A stretch of DNA of 64,000 nucleotides from positions 1,054,001-1,118,000 of the forward strand of contig NC_012993.1 in assembly GCF_000026365.1 (NCBI RefSeq). Reading direction: 5' to 3'. This document shows positions 28,001-37,210 of the stretch, in pieces. Positions within the stretch are counted from its first letter, which is position 1, and each line of letters begins with the position of its first letter. Both the position numbers and the translations under genes were made by a program. The stretch is from Zygosaccharomyces rouxii. Taxonomy: Eukaryota; Ascomycota; Saccharomycetes; Saccharomycetales; Saccharomycetaceae. Under the pieces are notes generated by a model. That model saw only the letters and a program-made list of their open reading frames with translations, ran no database searches and was not told the DNA's origin.

Positions 28001-28225
28001 ATTTGAATTTGCATCTTGATCTTGATCTTGATTTGCATTCGCAGCTGGCTCTTGGGAACCAGCATCTACATTCTCATTCTCATTCTCATCTCTTTTTTCC
28101 TCCTCTTGTCTTCCGTCAGTATTCTGTGTCGTTTCCTCCACTTGCGGCTTCTCTTCATTGTTGGTAACCTCTTCCTTCACACCATCTTGGTCTAAACGCT
28201 TTTCACCACTCTCTTCACTACTCAT
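25076..28225 (-). CDS. SPT5: Transcription elongation factor Spt5
   Basis: A 1049-residue DSIF subunit (S. cerevisiae 1063). Order: an acidic N-terminus with a long Gln-Glu repeat (about 60-115) and Asp/Glu runs; the NGN domain that binds Spt4 and RNA polymerase II (about 270-370, from VDTAIIWGVRCR); several KOW domains (for example YKGDLAVVDQI, EQRGSRGIVVK, HQGDAGLVVLV, YKGQLGIVKDV); and a C-terminal region (about 880-1049) of STWGG/ASAWG hexapeptide-like repeats, the phosphorylation target of Bur1. The start is the ATG at complement 28223-28225 (MSSEESGEK); upstream in-frame codons begin at TTG. Adjacent MRPL39 and RAD33 are as in S. cerevisiae. Confidence 0.97.
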   Translation of the reverse strand: MSSEESGEKRLDQDGVKEEVTNNEEKPQVEETTQNTDGRQEEEKRDENENENVDAGSQEPAANANQDQDQDANSNQDQEQEQQEQEQEQEQEQEQEQEQEQEQEQEQEQEQEQQEEAQGSHKRPREEAEGENDDENGDENGEDDDDDDDDDDEDEDDEDEGPSKKRRRERNKFLDIEAEVSDDEEEDEDEEDSELVREGFITRGDDEEEEAAGAQRDDRLHRQLDQDLNKSSEEDAQRLAKELRERYGRSSSKQYRAAAQEGYVPQRFLLPSVDTAIIWGVRCRLGREKELVKKLLKKKFNLDRAMGKKKLKIMSIFQRDNYTGRIYIEAPKQSVIEKFCYGVPDIYTSQKLLIPVQELPLLLKPSKSDDVSLEEGSYVRIKRGIYKGDLAVVDQISENNLEVMLKIVPRLDYGKFDEVDPVTNQKKGRRPTFAHRPPAQLFNPTMALRLDQANLYKRDDNHFVYKNEDYVDGYLYKSFRIQHVETKNIQPTVEELAKFGSKEGTVDLTTISQTIKKSQAARVTFQQGDRVEVLSGEQRGSRGIVVKTSGDIATVKVPDFPLKPLEFPVSTLRKIFEPGDHVTVISGDHQGDAGLVVLVQQGQVTFMSNQTKEEITITANNLTKSMDSTPTSSEYALHDIVELSAKNVACIIQAGHDIFKVLDESGKVSTITKGSILSKINTSRARVAAVDSNGNEIKIGDTVVEKVGARREGQILYIQSQQIFVMSKKIVENAGVFVVNPMNVEAVASKDNILNSSLDLSKMNPEVFSRMGPPSKNKSPQPQFRMGRDLALGKTVRIRSAGYKGQLGIVKDVNGDNASVELHSKNKHVTIDKRKLTYYNREGGEGVTYDELINRRGKLPQGRMGPSYVSAPRHMATGGVAGANGPPSHGGMTPGWGADGGKTPAINSQGSSGGASTWGAGSTWGGTSTWGGGQGGTSTWGGTSTWGGQPTRATSTWGDASAWGNKSSWGGASTWASGGESNGASSAWGGRGDKSAYGGASAWGGGGAGTGGNSSTWGSNNQGYSSTWGGNQDGNRSSYGGGTTWGGHK
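27890..27979 (-). repeat. (TTCTTG)15 hexanucleotide array in SPT5 coding Gln-Glu repeats
   Basis: Fifteen perfect copies of a hexamer, flanked by further imperfect copies. Read on the minus strand they encode an alternating Gln-Glu tract in the acidic N-terminus of Spt5. The array is in frame, so unit gains or losses keep the protein intact. Confidence 0.95.
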
Positions 28226-28340
28226 AACGCCTCTATGCCTCTGTAAAACCTCCAATATTACGTCTGTCCCTTCGCAAATAGTAGTTCATAAGTTTGTAAG
28301 TCGCATTATATGCCCAAAACTTTTCAATGTTCGGGTTCTG

Positions 28341-28347
28341 CGGGTAA
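28341..28347 (-). promoter_or_regulatory. Reb1-type site between SPT5 and RAD33
   Basis: CGGGTAA in the 221 bp divergent promoter region, about 115 bp from SPT5 and 100 bp from RAD33. A short tandem of ATGAG units (about 28369-28388) follows. Confidence 0.55.
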
Positions 28348-28446
28348 TGAAATTCTTCACCGTAATATCAATGAGATGAGATGAGATGAAATAAATGAAA
28401 TATTATGTACTTGCAGTCAATTCTTTAATGCTCTGACCAGCTTATA

Positions 28447-28977
28447 ATGGCTCCCAACAATTTGCAATATGATCAGGTAGAGAAATTCTTGCATGTCAAA
28501 ATCCCTGAAGAACTAGAAGATGAGATTTTAGCGGCTTACGCCAAGTACAGTATGGATCATGATATGACTACAAACGACCTTACAAGCTACTTTGAGGATT
28601 TACAGCTGCCGTCCAAATGGTACAAGATGACACCTGCCAAGGAGTTAGTGGTGGAAGGTACCCAAATAATTGATTTAGATAGATTATTGCAATGTACTTA
28701 CCATTTGCTTATATTTATGGATAATGAAGAGACTATTGACCAATTGTGGGGGTTAGTTGTAAATGCATCTGGAAGAAATGTCAACTTCCCGAATGTGGAT
28801 CTAAAGAAACATGTACTTAGCATCAAAGATTTACAAAAAGCCAATAATTCTGCAGGTTTAGAACAAGCTCACGGTATAGTGGAAATGATGAGTTGTGCCA
28901 CTGGTGGCCAAAGGGTTTACATGACATATATGGATTTCGCATACATATTGGGTAAATTGGGGATTTTAAGGTTTTAA
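28447..28977 (+). CDS. RAD33: Nucleotide excision repair protein Rad33
   Basis: A 176-residue protein, the same length as S. cerevisiae Rad33, in the same place between SPT5 and ERV25. It is predicted mostly helical and distantly centrin-like (EF-hand-like folds without calcium loops), and has no enzymatic motif. Rad33 binds Rad4 and aids damage recognition in global-genome and transcription-coupled repair. The stop codon overlaps that of ERV25 on the opposite strand. Confidence 0.88.
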   Translation: MAPNNLQYDQVEKFLHVKIPEELEDEILAAYAKYSMDHDMTTNDLTSYFEDLQLPSKWYKMTPAKELVVEGTQIIDLDRLLQCTYHLLIFMDNEETIDQLWGLVVNASGRNVNFPNVDLKKHVLSIKDLQKANNSAGLEQAHGIVEMMSCATGGQRVYMTYMDFAYILGKLGILRF

Positions 28978-29606
28978 ATGATATGTTTAGTCTTGAAATA
29001 GTTTCTCAAATAATTGATTTGCCATAGGCCCATTGAAACAAGTACAATAATGACAAGGAGAGAGAAATTTTTAACTCTGTCATTGGTGGATTCGTTTGTA
29101 TCTCTTAATCTTTCTTCTCTATTTTTCAAATAACTTAATTCGTCAACGATTTCATCGGCTAATTCCTCAACTCTACGTAGTTCCACTTCAATTGGTTTCA
29201 ATTTCTCCGCTGCACTAATCATATTCCAATCTCTTGCCTCTGAACCACTTTCAATCTCCAATTCCACGGATCTGCTCATGGTCCTACCTTGGTACTGAGC
29301 AGTATTCTCTAAACAGACGTCAAATGAAGTTGATGATGGAGCCGTAAATGGGACACGTACTTCACCTGCAAAATCCCTCTTTCTACGGTATTCATTACCA
29401 ACAGAATCACGAATATATAGGTTTAGAACTTGACCATCACCTACTTGACCATCACTAGATATATCTACCACCACTAATTGACCTTCAGAAACAAAATCAC
29501 GAACACAAAATGGTTCCGGTGTAGCCTTGGCTTCGATATCGAAATGAAGTGCTTCAACGAGGCTGAAAAGCAAACAGATCAAACTAATAAAAATGTTACC
29601 AACCAT
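28974..29606 (-). CDS. ERV25: p24-family COPII cargo protein Erv25
   Basis: A 210-residue type I membrane protein (S. cerevisiae 211). It has a signal peptide (about 1-20, hydrophobic [13 protein letters not shown]), a lumenal GOLD domain with two cysteines (FCVRDF and VCLENT), a coiled coil (about 125-175) and one membrane span near residues 180-200. The short tail NYFKTKHII carries the p24 COPI/COPII sorting signals. It forms a heteromer with Emp24 for ER-to-Golgi transport of GPI proteins. The start is the ATG at complement 29604-29606. Confidence 0.95.
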   Translation of the reverse strand: MVGNIFISLICLLFSLVEALHFDIEAKATPEPFCVRDFVSEGQLVVVDISSDGQVGDGQVLNLYIRDSVGNEYRRKRDFAGEVRVPFTAPSSTSFDVCLENTAQYQGRTMSRSVELEIESGSEARDWNMISAAEKLKPIEVELRRVEELADEIVDELSYLKNREERLRDTNESTNDRVKNFSLLVIIVLVSMGLWQINYLRNYFKTKHII

Positions 29607-29882
29607 TTCTGTCCAATGTATAAGTCTCAATTGGTAGGAAAGGAAAGAATATAGCTAGGTATTTACTAGTATTTTTTCTTAAATGTAATGTCAGTTGTTC
29701 TTTACTGTGTATGTTTTTTCTCCATTGAACGCGTTAAAGTGAAAAAGTGTCAAGAATAAGCACAAGTAGCAGTAACAGTAAGATAGACTACTTATTTTAA
29801 CAATACAATTTAGTTTTTATTTATTGCAATTCTATTTTATATTTACAAGCAAATTTGGCAAGTTTGCCAATTCAGTTTTACC

Positions 29883-32843
29883 TTACAAGTTCTTAATCTG
29901 CCAATTTGGTGGGACCGTTTCGCCTTCAATTTCAGGTCCAACCACGGCGTTCGAGCCATCCTTGTTCAATAAATACTTCTCAGCAACTCTATCGACGTCT
30001 TTTCTGGTGACATCTAAAAGCTGCTCTCTTCTATTCTGTCTCATCTCATCTGTTACACCAGAATAGAATAGAGAAACACCTTCACTCTTACGGCTAATTG
30101 GAGCATCCAGCCTTTGAAAAATGGTCAACTTAGCTTCGTCTAGATCAGCCGAGTCCCATTGAGCCTCCTGCAAAGCGTGTTGGCCTGCATTTTCAAAAGT
30201 TTTCAAAGATTGCAATGGGCGTGGATCTCTGTAAGAGAAGAAATTGAGCATACCTTCAAGGGCACTGTAACTTGCACCACCACCATAGGCACCACCTTTC
30301 TCTCTAACTTCAGTGTGTAGATGTTTGAAGGTGAGCAAATTGGCAAGCACTTGCAATGGAGCACCATCGCCATGAGTATATGATACCCCTGGTAATGATC
30401 TAGCGGCGTAGTGTACTTGGAATGGGAAATTGATCAAAGTTGATGGTTTTTGTGGGAGTAACGGGAAACTGGTAGGATCCAACCCATCGTTATGTAATGT
30501 TTGAGGCAACTGTGATTCAAACTGTGAGATTTGTTTAGCCAATGAGGAAACCACAGGATCAGAATCTGTAGTTATGAAGAACTCCAAACCTTGAGAACTG
30601 ATTATACGGTTTTTCAATTCCACTAATTTGTCCACAACTTCTCTTTGGAAACTTTCTTCATCATCTAACAAAGAATTTAGTCTATTGATCAATTGCAATT
30701 GTTCCACACCGTTGAAGCTCTCAGAAATACCTCTAGCAGCGCTGAAACTTGCGGCAGCGTACCCTCTAGCAAATGAGTGGCCAGCTTCCGCAACAGCAGA
30801 TGTGTTGTTCGAAGCTAGTCCCCTAATTAAGATCTTTAGTTTCTCGCTGTGTTTTTGGAAATCTGTTCCTAACAACAGTTTCTTCCATAGGTCAAACACA
30901 TGCTCTGTTTTAGAATTTAGAGACCAACCGCTAACTCTGAAATATAGATGAGGCTTTGTGGTGATTGGGTCTGAAGAAACGTCGATCATCGTGGAAATAC
31001 CACCGGTGTGTAGTTTCATAGCGTCTTCGATATCACTATAATCCTCAGTGGAAGTACCTAAACTAGTCAAAGAATCGGCAAATAAAGGCAAGTAAGGATA
31101 CAATTCCTGGGGAATTGAATTACTCAATTCTCTCTTGGCTCTAATGTAACTAATACCGTTTGTATCGGTAATTCTTGTCCAGATATTAGGTTCCTGTCTA
31201 CGCACTTCAAAAGTATCGTCTTTACGTGGGATATCGCTTACTTTAACACTAGGTAGACACGACAAATCTTCCTTAGCATTCTGCTTTTCTTGTAGCAATA
31301 GACCACGGTTGTACACAACTTCCCTATCACTTTCATCCAACTGATCCAGTTTACGACCCAAACGTTCCTTTTCTTCCACCTCTAACCTCTGTGAGAAGTC
31401 CTCTACAGGCTCCATAGTAAATAGGAATGATGGTTTATCCACGATATATTTTTTGAGCAAATCTTGGAATAACGAATCACCCTTATTCTCTAAATCTTCT
31501 CTGAATCTTTGCAAAATTTCATCAAATAGTAAACTTTCAAATGGATCCACCTTATTTGTCCAACTTGGCACTAAAGAACATGCTAATTGTAGACCAAAAT
31601 CAGACTTGTGATCTTTCTTACTCAATTCCAATTGTTGCATAATAGCTTCGATTCTGTCGCGGTTAAAGGGCTTGTTAGCCACTTCCGCAAAGATATCTTT
31701 AACGGTTTTCCTAAATTCATCTACATCTTGAACACCCTGTAGACCTATAGTCACAAAATTGGCTGCGCTTGCAGAATCAAGCCCAGAATTTACAGAAAAA
31801 TCTAACCCTATTCCACTTTCAATTAATCTTTGATAGAACACAGAGGAGTGACCATCCATGAGTAAATTGCTTAAAACTCTCAATAGAAAAGTTTCATACG
31901 TGTCTTGAGGTTCTCCACAGATCCAAGTCATAGAAGTTTTCAACTGTCTCTCTGGAGGTAACATAGGGTCAGCTTGACCGGCTTTACGAACTTCCAAGTC
32001 CTGTGGAAGCTCGATAGGTAACAATTTTCCATCAGATCTTGACCTTTTACCGAAGTTTTCGAATTCTTCATTCAACCTTTGTAAACTCTCTTCCAATGGG
32101 AAATTACCGTATGTTAAAGTCTTCGCATTGGATGGATGATAATGCGCGTGATGGAAATCTACCAGATCCTGATAGAATAAGTCTGTAATCTTCTGAGGAT
32201 CACCACCGGAATTGTTCAATGATGGGTATATCGATTCTTGAAATTTAATCCAAAAGTAATAGTTAGCATTAGAGACTTGTCCCTTCATTTCATTATAAAC
32301 AACACCTTTGAAAACAATATCACTTTTAGAATCCTTAACATCACTATGTTCCAATCTCCAACCTTCTTGATAGAAATCCTCCGGTGTCAATAGTGGATTA
32401 AAAGTCGCATCCACATATACATCCCTCAAGTTTGCAAAATCAGCTCTATTGGTAGTGCTGAATGGGTAGAAAGTGTAATCAGGACCCGTCATTGCGTTCA
32501 TGAAGTTCGAAAGTGATCTGTTAAGCATCTTGAAGAATGGATCTCTAACAGGATATTTGACAGATCCACATAGCGTAGTATGTTCTAAAATGTGAGGGAC
32601 ACCAGTAGCGTTTGGTGGATTCGTCTTAAAACCGATTGTAAAAACATTGTTCTTGTCATCCCTATCGATGTGTAAGTGCTCAGCTCCAGTTCGTTCGTGG
32701 ACTAAATCTACTGCTGTTAATTTCAATTCAGGCACCGGTAATACCCTTCTGACTTCATATCCATGGATTAAGCCACCAACCGGATACCTCCTAAGCACTC
32801 TTGATTGTGCATACGAAGATGCGTACCTTTGAAAACGTAACAT
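29883..32843 (-). CDS. CYM1: Mitochondrial presequence protease Cym1
   Basis: A 986-residue M16C (pitrilysin-family) metalloprotease (S. cerevisiae 989). The inverted zinc motif HILEH is at residues 84-88, with the downstream ligand Glu expected in the helix around EGWRLEH or KGVVYNEMKG. An N-terminal basic presequence (MLRFQRYASS...) targets the matrix. There it degrades cleaved presequences and other peptides. The two M16 halves and linker are of full length. The start is the ATG at complement 32841-32843; the longer frame upstream begins at TTG. Confidence 0.95.
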   Translation of the reverse strand: MLRFQRYASSYAQSRVLRRYPVGGLIHGYEVRRVLPVPELKLTAVDLVHERTGAEHLHIDRDDKNNVFTIGFKTNPPNATGVPHILEHTTLCGSVKYPVRDPFFKMLNRSLSNFMNAMTGPDYTFYPFSTTNRADFANLRDVYVDATFNPLLTPEDFYQEGWRLEHSDVKDSKSDIVFKGVVYNEMKGQVSNANYYFWIKFQESIYPSLNNSGGDPQKITDLFYQDLVDFHHAHYHPSNAKTLTYGNFPLEESLQRLNEEFENFGKRSRSDGKLLPIELPQDLEVRKAGQADPMLPPERQLKTSMTWICGEPQDTYETFLLRVLSNLLMDGHSSVFYQRLIESGIGLDFSVNSGLDSASAANFVTIGLQGVQDVDEFRKTVKDIFAEVANKPFNRDRIEAIMQQLELSKKDHKSDFGLQLACSLVPSWTNKVDPFESLLFDEILQRFREDLENKGDSLFQDLLKKYIVDKPSFLFTMEPVEDFSQRLEVEEKERLGRKLDQLDESDREVVYNRGLLLQEKQNAKEDLSCLPSVKVSDIPRKDDTFEVRRQEPNIWTRITDTNGISYIRAKRELSNSIPQELYPYLPLFADSLTSLGTSTEDYSDIEDAMKLHTGGISTMIDVSSDPITTKPHLYFRVSGWSLNSKTEHVFDLWKKLLLGTDFQKHSEKLKILIRGLASNNTSAVAEAGHSFARGYAAASFSAARGISESFNGVEQLQLINRLNSLLDDEESFQREVVDKLVELKNRIISSQGLEFFITTDSDPVVSSLAKQISQFESQLPQTLHNDGLDPTSFPLLPQKPSTLINFPFQVHYAARSLPGVSYTHGDGAPLQVLANLLTFKHLHTEVREKGGAYGGGASYSALEGMLNFFSYRDPRPLQSLKTFENAGQHALQEAQWDSADLDEAKLTIFQRLDAPISRKSEGVSLFYSGVTDEMRQNRREQLLDVTRKDVDRVAEKYLLNKDGSNAVVGPEIEGETVPPNWQIKNL

Positions 32844-33101
32844 GGAGTGCTGTGGACCTTCTAGCGTACGGTTTAGCCTAATATTCCCAATGGTTGTACA
32901 CAAGATTGTTCATTATTTGATGATCGCGCGGTGTATTTAAACCTTTACATGGCCAGATGTGAGTCAAATTGTATCGATTTGTAAGTGAAAATTACCGTAA
33001 TACGATTCTAGACACACACAGTATTTTAGGACCGCAGTCTCCAAGCTAATACATCCGTATCATCCTCGAGCTTTTACCTTACCATACGATTCACGATGAG
33101 G

Positions 33102-33108
33102 TTACCCG
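33102..33108 (+). promoter_or_regulatory. Reb1-type site upstream of NPL3
   Basis: TTACCCG about 130 bp upstream of NPL3, followed at once by a TATAAA (33111-33116). Confidence 0.6.
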
Positions 33109-33157
33109 CATATAAATTTTTGAAATTCTGCATCGTCTAGAGAACAAGAAAATTTGA

Positions 33158-33166
33158 GGTGGCAAA
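33158..33166 (+). promoter_or_regulatory. PACE-like nonamer upstream of NPL3
   Basis: GGTGGCAAA, identical to the Rpn4 consensus, 73 bp upstream of the NPL3 start codon. NPL3 is not a proteasome gene; the site may be functional or chance. Confidence 0.5.
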
Positions 33167-33238
33167 ACAAAGTTCAACAAGTACTTACAACAATCCAAGG
33201 ATTCAGAAGAAGAACAAGGATAATTATTAGTTCTAGAG

Positions 33239-34474
33239 ATGTCTGAAGAGGCTAATCATCAATCTGTAGAGAGTAATCCACCACCAGCACCAGCTGAGAT
33301 TCCAACCGAACCTCAGGGTGCCCAAGAAGGTGCTGGTTACGAACCTTCTTCCAATACTGCTCCTGCTGATGAAACACGTGAACAGGGACAAGAACAACAA
33401 CAACCACAGGAACAACAACCACAGGAACAGCAACCACAGTATCAGGCTCCACCTGAACCTGAATACGAGTCTGAACAAGGTCAACAAGGACCACCACATG
33501 ATTACGATTACCCACCAGAACCAGTGGATTACCGTGATGCTTATGACGGTCGTCACCACCATCCTGGTCCTCAACCATACTACCCTCCACCACCACAACC
33601 TGAAGGTGAATTATCGATTACAAGGCTTTTCGTTAGACCATTCCCCTTTGACGTTCAGGAGGCTGAATTGAACGAAATTTTCACACCATTCGGTCCAATG
33701 AAAGAGGTTAAAATTTTGAATGGATTTGCTTTCGTTGAATTCGAAGAAGCTGAATCTGCAGCTAGAGCTATTGAGGAAGTCAACGGTAAGACATTTGCTA
33801 ATCAACCATTAGAAGTCATGTATTCAAAGCTACCACCAAAGAGATACCGTATTGTTTTGAGAAATCTGCCTGAAGGTTGCTCTTGGCAAGAACTAAAAGA
33901 TTTGGCTCGTGAAAACAGCTTAGAAACAACCTTTTCCAGCGTTAATACAAGAGATTTTGACGGTACTGGTGCCCTTGAATTCCCTAACGAAGAAATCTTA
34001 CAGGATGCTTTGGAAAGGTTGAACAACATCGAGTTCAGAGGTTCAGTTATCGCTGTCGAAAAGGACGACAATCCACCACCAATTAGAAGATCAACTCGTG
34101 GTGGATTCAGAGGTCGCGGTGGATTCAGAGGTAATTTCGGTCCCCGTGGCGGTTTCGGTGGCTTCAGAGGTGGTGGATATGGCCCTCCAAGAGGCGGATT
34201 CGGTTCTCGTGGTGGTTACGGTGGACCTCGTGGTGGTTACGGTAGAGGTGGATACGGACCACCAAGAGGTGGCTACGGCCCACCAAGAGGCGGTGGATAC
34301 GGTCCACCAAGAGGCGGCTACGGCCCACCAAGAGGTGGTGGATACGGTCCACCAAGAGGAGGTTACGGCCCACCAAGAGGTGGATATGGAGCCCCAAGAG
34401 GTGACTATGGTATGCCAAGAGATTCTTACAGAACAAGAGATGCTCCTCCCCGTGAAAGATCCCCAATTAGGTGA
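33239..34474 (+). CDS. NPL3: SR-like mRNA-binding protein Npl3
   Basis: A 411-residue protein (S. cerevisiae 414). The N-terminal third is rich in Pro, Gln and Glu. RRM1 (about 123-192, [11 protein letters not shown] and GFAFVEFEE) is followed by RRM2 (about 201-270) with the SWQELKD motif of SR-type pseudo-RRMs. The C-terminal RGG domain (about 285-395) has repeated GGYGPPRGG units, the target of Hmt1 arginine methylation. The protein ends RERSPIR, retaining the Sky1 phosphorylation context. It works in mRNA packaging, splicing, 3' end formation and export. Confidence 0.96.
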   Translation: MSEEANHQSVESNPPPAPAEIPTEPQGAQEGAGYEPSSNTAPADETREQGQEQQQPQEQQPQEQQPQYQAPPEPEYESEQGQQGPPHDYDYPPEPVDYRDAYDGRHHHPGPQPYYPPPPQPEGELSITRLFVRPFPFDVQEAELNEIFTPFGPMKEVKILNGFAFVEFEEAESAARAIEEVNGKTFANQPLEVMYSKLPPKRYRIVLRNLPEGCSWQELKDLARENSLETTFSSVNTRDFDGTGALEFPNEEILQDALERLNNIEFRGSVIAVEKDDNPPPIRRSTRGGFRGRGGFRGNFGPRGGFGGFRGGGYGPPRGGFGSRGGYGGPRGGYGRGGYGPPRGGYGPPRGGGYGPPRGGYGPPRGGGYGPPRGGYGPPRGGYGAPRGDYGMPRDSYRTRDAPPRERSPIR

Positions 34475-35168
34475 ACGAAACAGGAGAAATTGAAGAGAGA
34501 TGAGGATGATGCGAGGAGAGTTAGTTTATTTCAAAAAAAAAAAAAGAAAAAAAATAGTAAACCAAAAAAACAACAACAGACCAAAAATCTTTTTTTCTTT
34601 ATTGTTGGCAAGAGAGTAGTAAGACTTGATTTGATTATTATACGGTTTGAATTCCATCGAGATTGTAGTTGCCAAGATCTTTTCAAATGAATTGTGAGAT
34701 GGATCAGATCCCGACGAAAAGTAAAAACGCAAGAATAAGCAAGCAACAATACAGTCAAAAAAGCAAAAACAAAGTACTTTATAGTGGATTTTATTTTTTT
34801 ACTTACGTTTTCCCCCCACCCATGATGTATTTACAAATTTTTGCCCTTACTTCCCCCCCAGATGATCTTTTCCGATACCTCGCAAGAGGATTAGTGGTAT
34901 GTGGAAATCCAATTTTGAGGAGGAGGTCAGTGGTTATTTTCCAGTTGTTAACTTTATAATAATATCTTAATGTTCTGAGGTACAGCACTAGTGTTTCTTT
35001 TTACCCTGCCAACTCGATTAAAGTTGTAATATAAATTAATCATCGTATTGTACTATTACTGCATTTCCAACTTATAGAGACGAGCTAATGATACTGTAAT
35101 TTTCAAATCAATTTCACACTTTTTTTTTTCGTATCATTATTATTTACACTCAACTATATTCACAACTA
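34475..35168. other. 694 bp convergent spacer NPL3/UBX2
   Basis: Unusually long for a tail-to-tail spacer in this compact region. It holds A-rich sequence just after NPL3 (34532-34570), a C-run area near 34811-34860 and T-runs. The open frames lack convincing ATG starts. It probably contains a long NPL3 3' region; in S. cerevisiae Npl3 is reported to control its own 3' end choice. Confidence 0.55.
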
Positions 35169-36980
35169 CTAATCCTCCTCCTCCTCGACATCTGTATCAG
35201 CATCATCATCAACAATATCTTCTACTAACAAACTGCCATTTGGCCAAAGTTCAGGAATGTCCTTCAAAAGGATTTGAGCATTTTGCTCGATTTTTTTTCT
35301 AGGGAAAGGCGAAATTAATTCGAAGTCCATCTTTGGACTTTTCAGTTGTAGACTCCCGTCACCTAGATTGAATAATTCTTGCTCAACCAACTGTGGAACT
35401 TGATCTGGGTGGTATCCAGTCTGATCACCTTTGAAACACAAAAACTCCTCGTCTTCACTTAGTCTCTGCAATTTGGTCAAAATTTGCTCCGACCAACCTT
35501 GAAGATCATTTCGATAGTAGTTCAAATACAGGTGGCAACCGATTTTGATGTACAAGTCGTGCAAAGTAGTTTCACCAGGGAACTTCAAAACCAGTCTAGC
35601 CCCATTTGAAGTCCTGAATTGTAAAGTAGCACGCTTCTCACCCTTTGCTACAGATTCTTCCTCTGTGGTCAAACGGTCATGACAGGCTTTTAGCCAAGAT
35701 AGTTGGTTCAATGTAGACTGTAATTTCTTGTTGTTGGCCACTTCCAATTCGCGATCACGCCTAGCCTTCTCTTCTTCTTGTGCTAGTTCACGTTGTTCTT
35801 TCTTCAATTGATCTTTCTTGAGGGATTCCTCATAGGCACTATCTTGTAACTGCTTGATTTCTCTAGCCAGTCTCAATTCATCCTTTTCAGTTCTACTAAC
35901 AATCAATTCTGCATTGAACCTCTCGTAAACCATCTTCAAAGAATGGTAAAACTTCTTGGGAGAACTTACACGTAATTTGGATAACACCGAGAGCTTTGTC
36001 ACACCGTTCAAAGTCCCGCTGCTGTTTAGCACGTTTCCCACCAGCAGACATTCTGGCGTATATTTGACTTTCAATTCCTTTGCCACTAGCCATGGTTCTA
36101 GTTCAGCGACGTGCCTTGCATAAATGATAATTTCATCCTGATGTTCCTCAAGGAAATGCAAAACTGTCTCGTTGGTCAAAATTCTGTTCAATAATCTTTG
36201 TGAGTTCACATCTGTGACGTCTCCTTCAGCGGGGTTTGTATCACCAACAAAGATCAATAACAGATACTTAAATTCGTCTTCACACTGTTTCAATGCATCG
36301 TTGAATGTCATATCCTTGCAAACTAATTTAGATAATCTGTTCACAGCATTTTCGTCACTAATCACCTGGGGCAGAGTTTCACTGAGGGGAAGGGGCTGCT
36401 CCTTTGGCGAAGCCGGTAGATTAAACACTTTAGGACTTTCTTCAACGTGTGAACGGAATCCGAACGTAATGATCCCCCAAATCAATGATCCAATACTGAA
36501 ACCTAATCTCCATAGTAGCTTGGGCAAAAACATGAGAACTATTATGAAAGGACTCTCCTGTTGGTCTAGTTGCCATATGCCCACATTTTTCTTATTAAGG
36601 CCTATACTTCTATATCTTTCCTTGTAGTCCATAGGTAAAGGTCTAACGCTACGTAATGCAGGGACTAGATTGCTGTCTGATGCAATAAAAGGGCCTCGGA
36701 ACATCGAATTTTGTGGTAAAGCTGGTGAGCCTACTGGTGTTGGTGTAGGTGGTCTATCCGGTATAGGTGGTGCCTCTACAGGTCTTATAAGTTCTTTCCA
36801 ATTACCATCAAAATAATGACTTAAAGCCAATTCCAATCCCCAGCCATCTCTTTCTAAAAGCTTTATCACAGAGGGCAAATCGTCATCTGGGAACGTAGTA
36901 ATTGCTTGGAAATGGTTTAGTTTTTCCTCTTCCTCGTGAGACAGGTGGAATTGTTGTTGATTATGAGAAACCATGGGCAT
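35169..36980 (-). CDS. UBX2: ER ubiquitin-regulatory X protein Ubx2
   Basis: A 603-residue protein (S. cerevisiae 584). A UBA domain is at about 15-65 (FQAITTFPDDDLPSVIKLLE), a hydrophobic membrane hairpin at about 150-182 (IIVLMFLPKLLWRLGFSIGS), a UAS thioredoxin-like domain at about 220-370, a charged coiled coil at about 370-440 and the UBX domain at about 450-560. Ubx2 anchors Cdc48 to the ER for ERAD and also to mitochondria for clearing stalled import. The start is the ATG at complement 36978-36980 (MPMVSHN), matching the family start MPVVNH; an upstream GTG is ignored. Confidence 0.94.
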   Translation of the reverse strand: MPMVSHNQQQFHLSHEEEEKLNHFQAITTFPDDDLPSVIKLLERDGWGLELALSHYFDGNWKELIRPVEAPPIPDRPPTPTPVGSPALPQNSMFRGPFIASDSNLVPALRSVRPLPMDYKERYRSIGLNKKNVGIWQLDQQESPFIIVLMFLPKLLWRLGFSIGSLIWGIITFGFRSHVEESPKVFNLPASPKEQPLPLSETLPQVISDENAVNRLSKLVCKDMTFNDALKQCEDEFKYLLLIFVGDTNPAEGDVTDVNSQRLLNRILTNETVLHFLEEHQDEIIIYARHVAELEPWLVAKELKVKYTPECLLVGNVLNSSGTLNGVTKLSVLSKLRVSSPKKFYHSLKMVYERFNAELIVSRTEKDELRLAREIKQLQDSAYEESLKKDQLKKEQRELAQEEEKARRDRELEVANNKKLQSTLNQLSWLKACHDRLTTEEESVAKGEKRATLQFRTSNGARLVLKFPGETTLHDLYIKIGCHLYLNYYRNDLQGWSEQILTKLQRLSEDEEFLCFKGDQTGYHPDQVPQLVEQELFNLGDGSLQLKSPKMDFELISPFPRKKIEQNAQILLKDIPELWPNGSLLVEDIVDDDADTDVEEEED

Positions 36981-37210
36981 TTTGGAGAAGAAGCACACAA
37001 TGGGGAAAATTGTTCAATTCACACTAATTCAATTCGATTCTAGGTCCACTGCTAACAGTCTCTCTCTTTTTTCCTTCGCCGCTTTTCTACTGGATAGAGT
37101 ATTGTTGAGAGTAGCTCTCTTGGATTTACCTGCCCCTACTTTAAACTGACACCGAACTAGCCAAAACCACTCACGTGACAAACATAAAACCCACCAATTT
37201 GGACTATAAT

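Larger units (their letters stand above)
32844..33238. other. Divergent promoter region CYM1/NPL3
   Basis: A 395 bp region with a near-PAC word (CGATGAG at 33094-33100), a Reb1-type site right after it and a PACE-like nonamer nearer NPL3. No ORF or RNA is seen. Confidence 0.6.

Noticed and set aside
33252..33598. Long minus-strand frames opposite NPL3
   Set aside because: They mirror the Pro/Gln-rich coding sequence of NPL3 and begin or end without conserved content.
34669..34959. 96-codon ORF between NPL3 and UBX2
   Set aside because: TTG start, low-complexity composition and no recognisable family; better explained as spacer.
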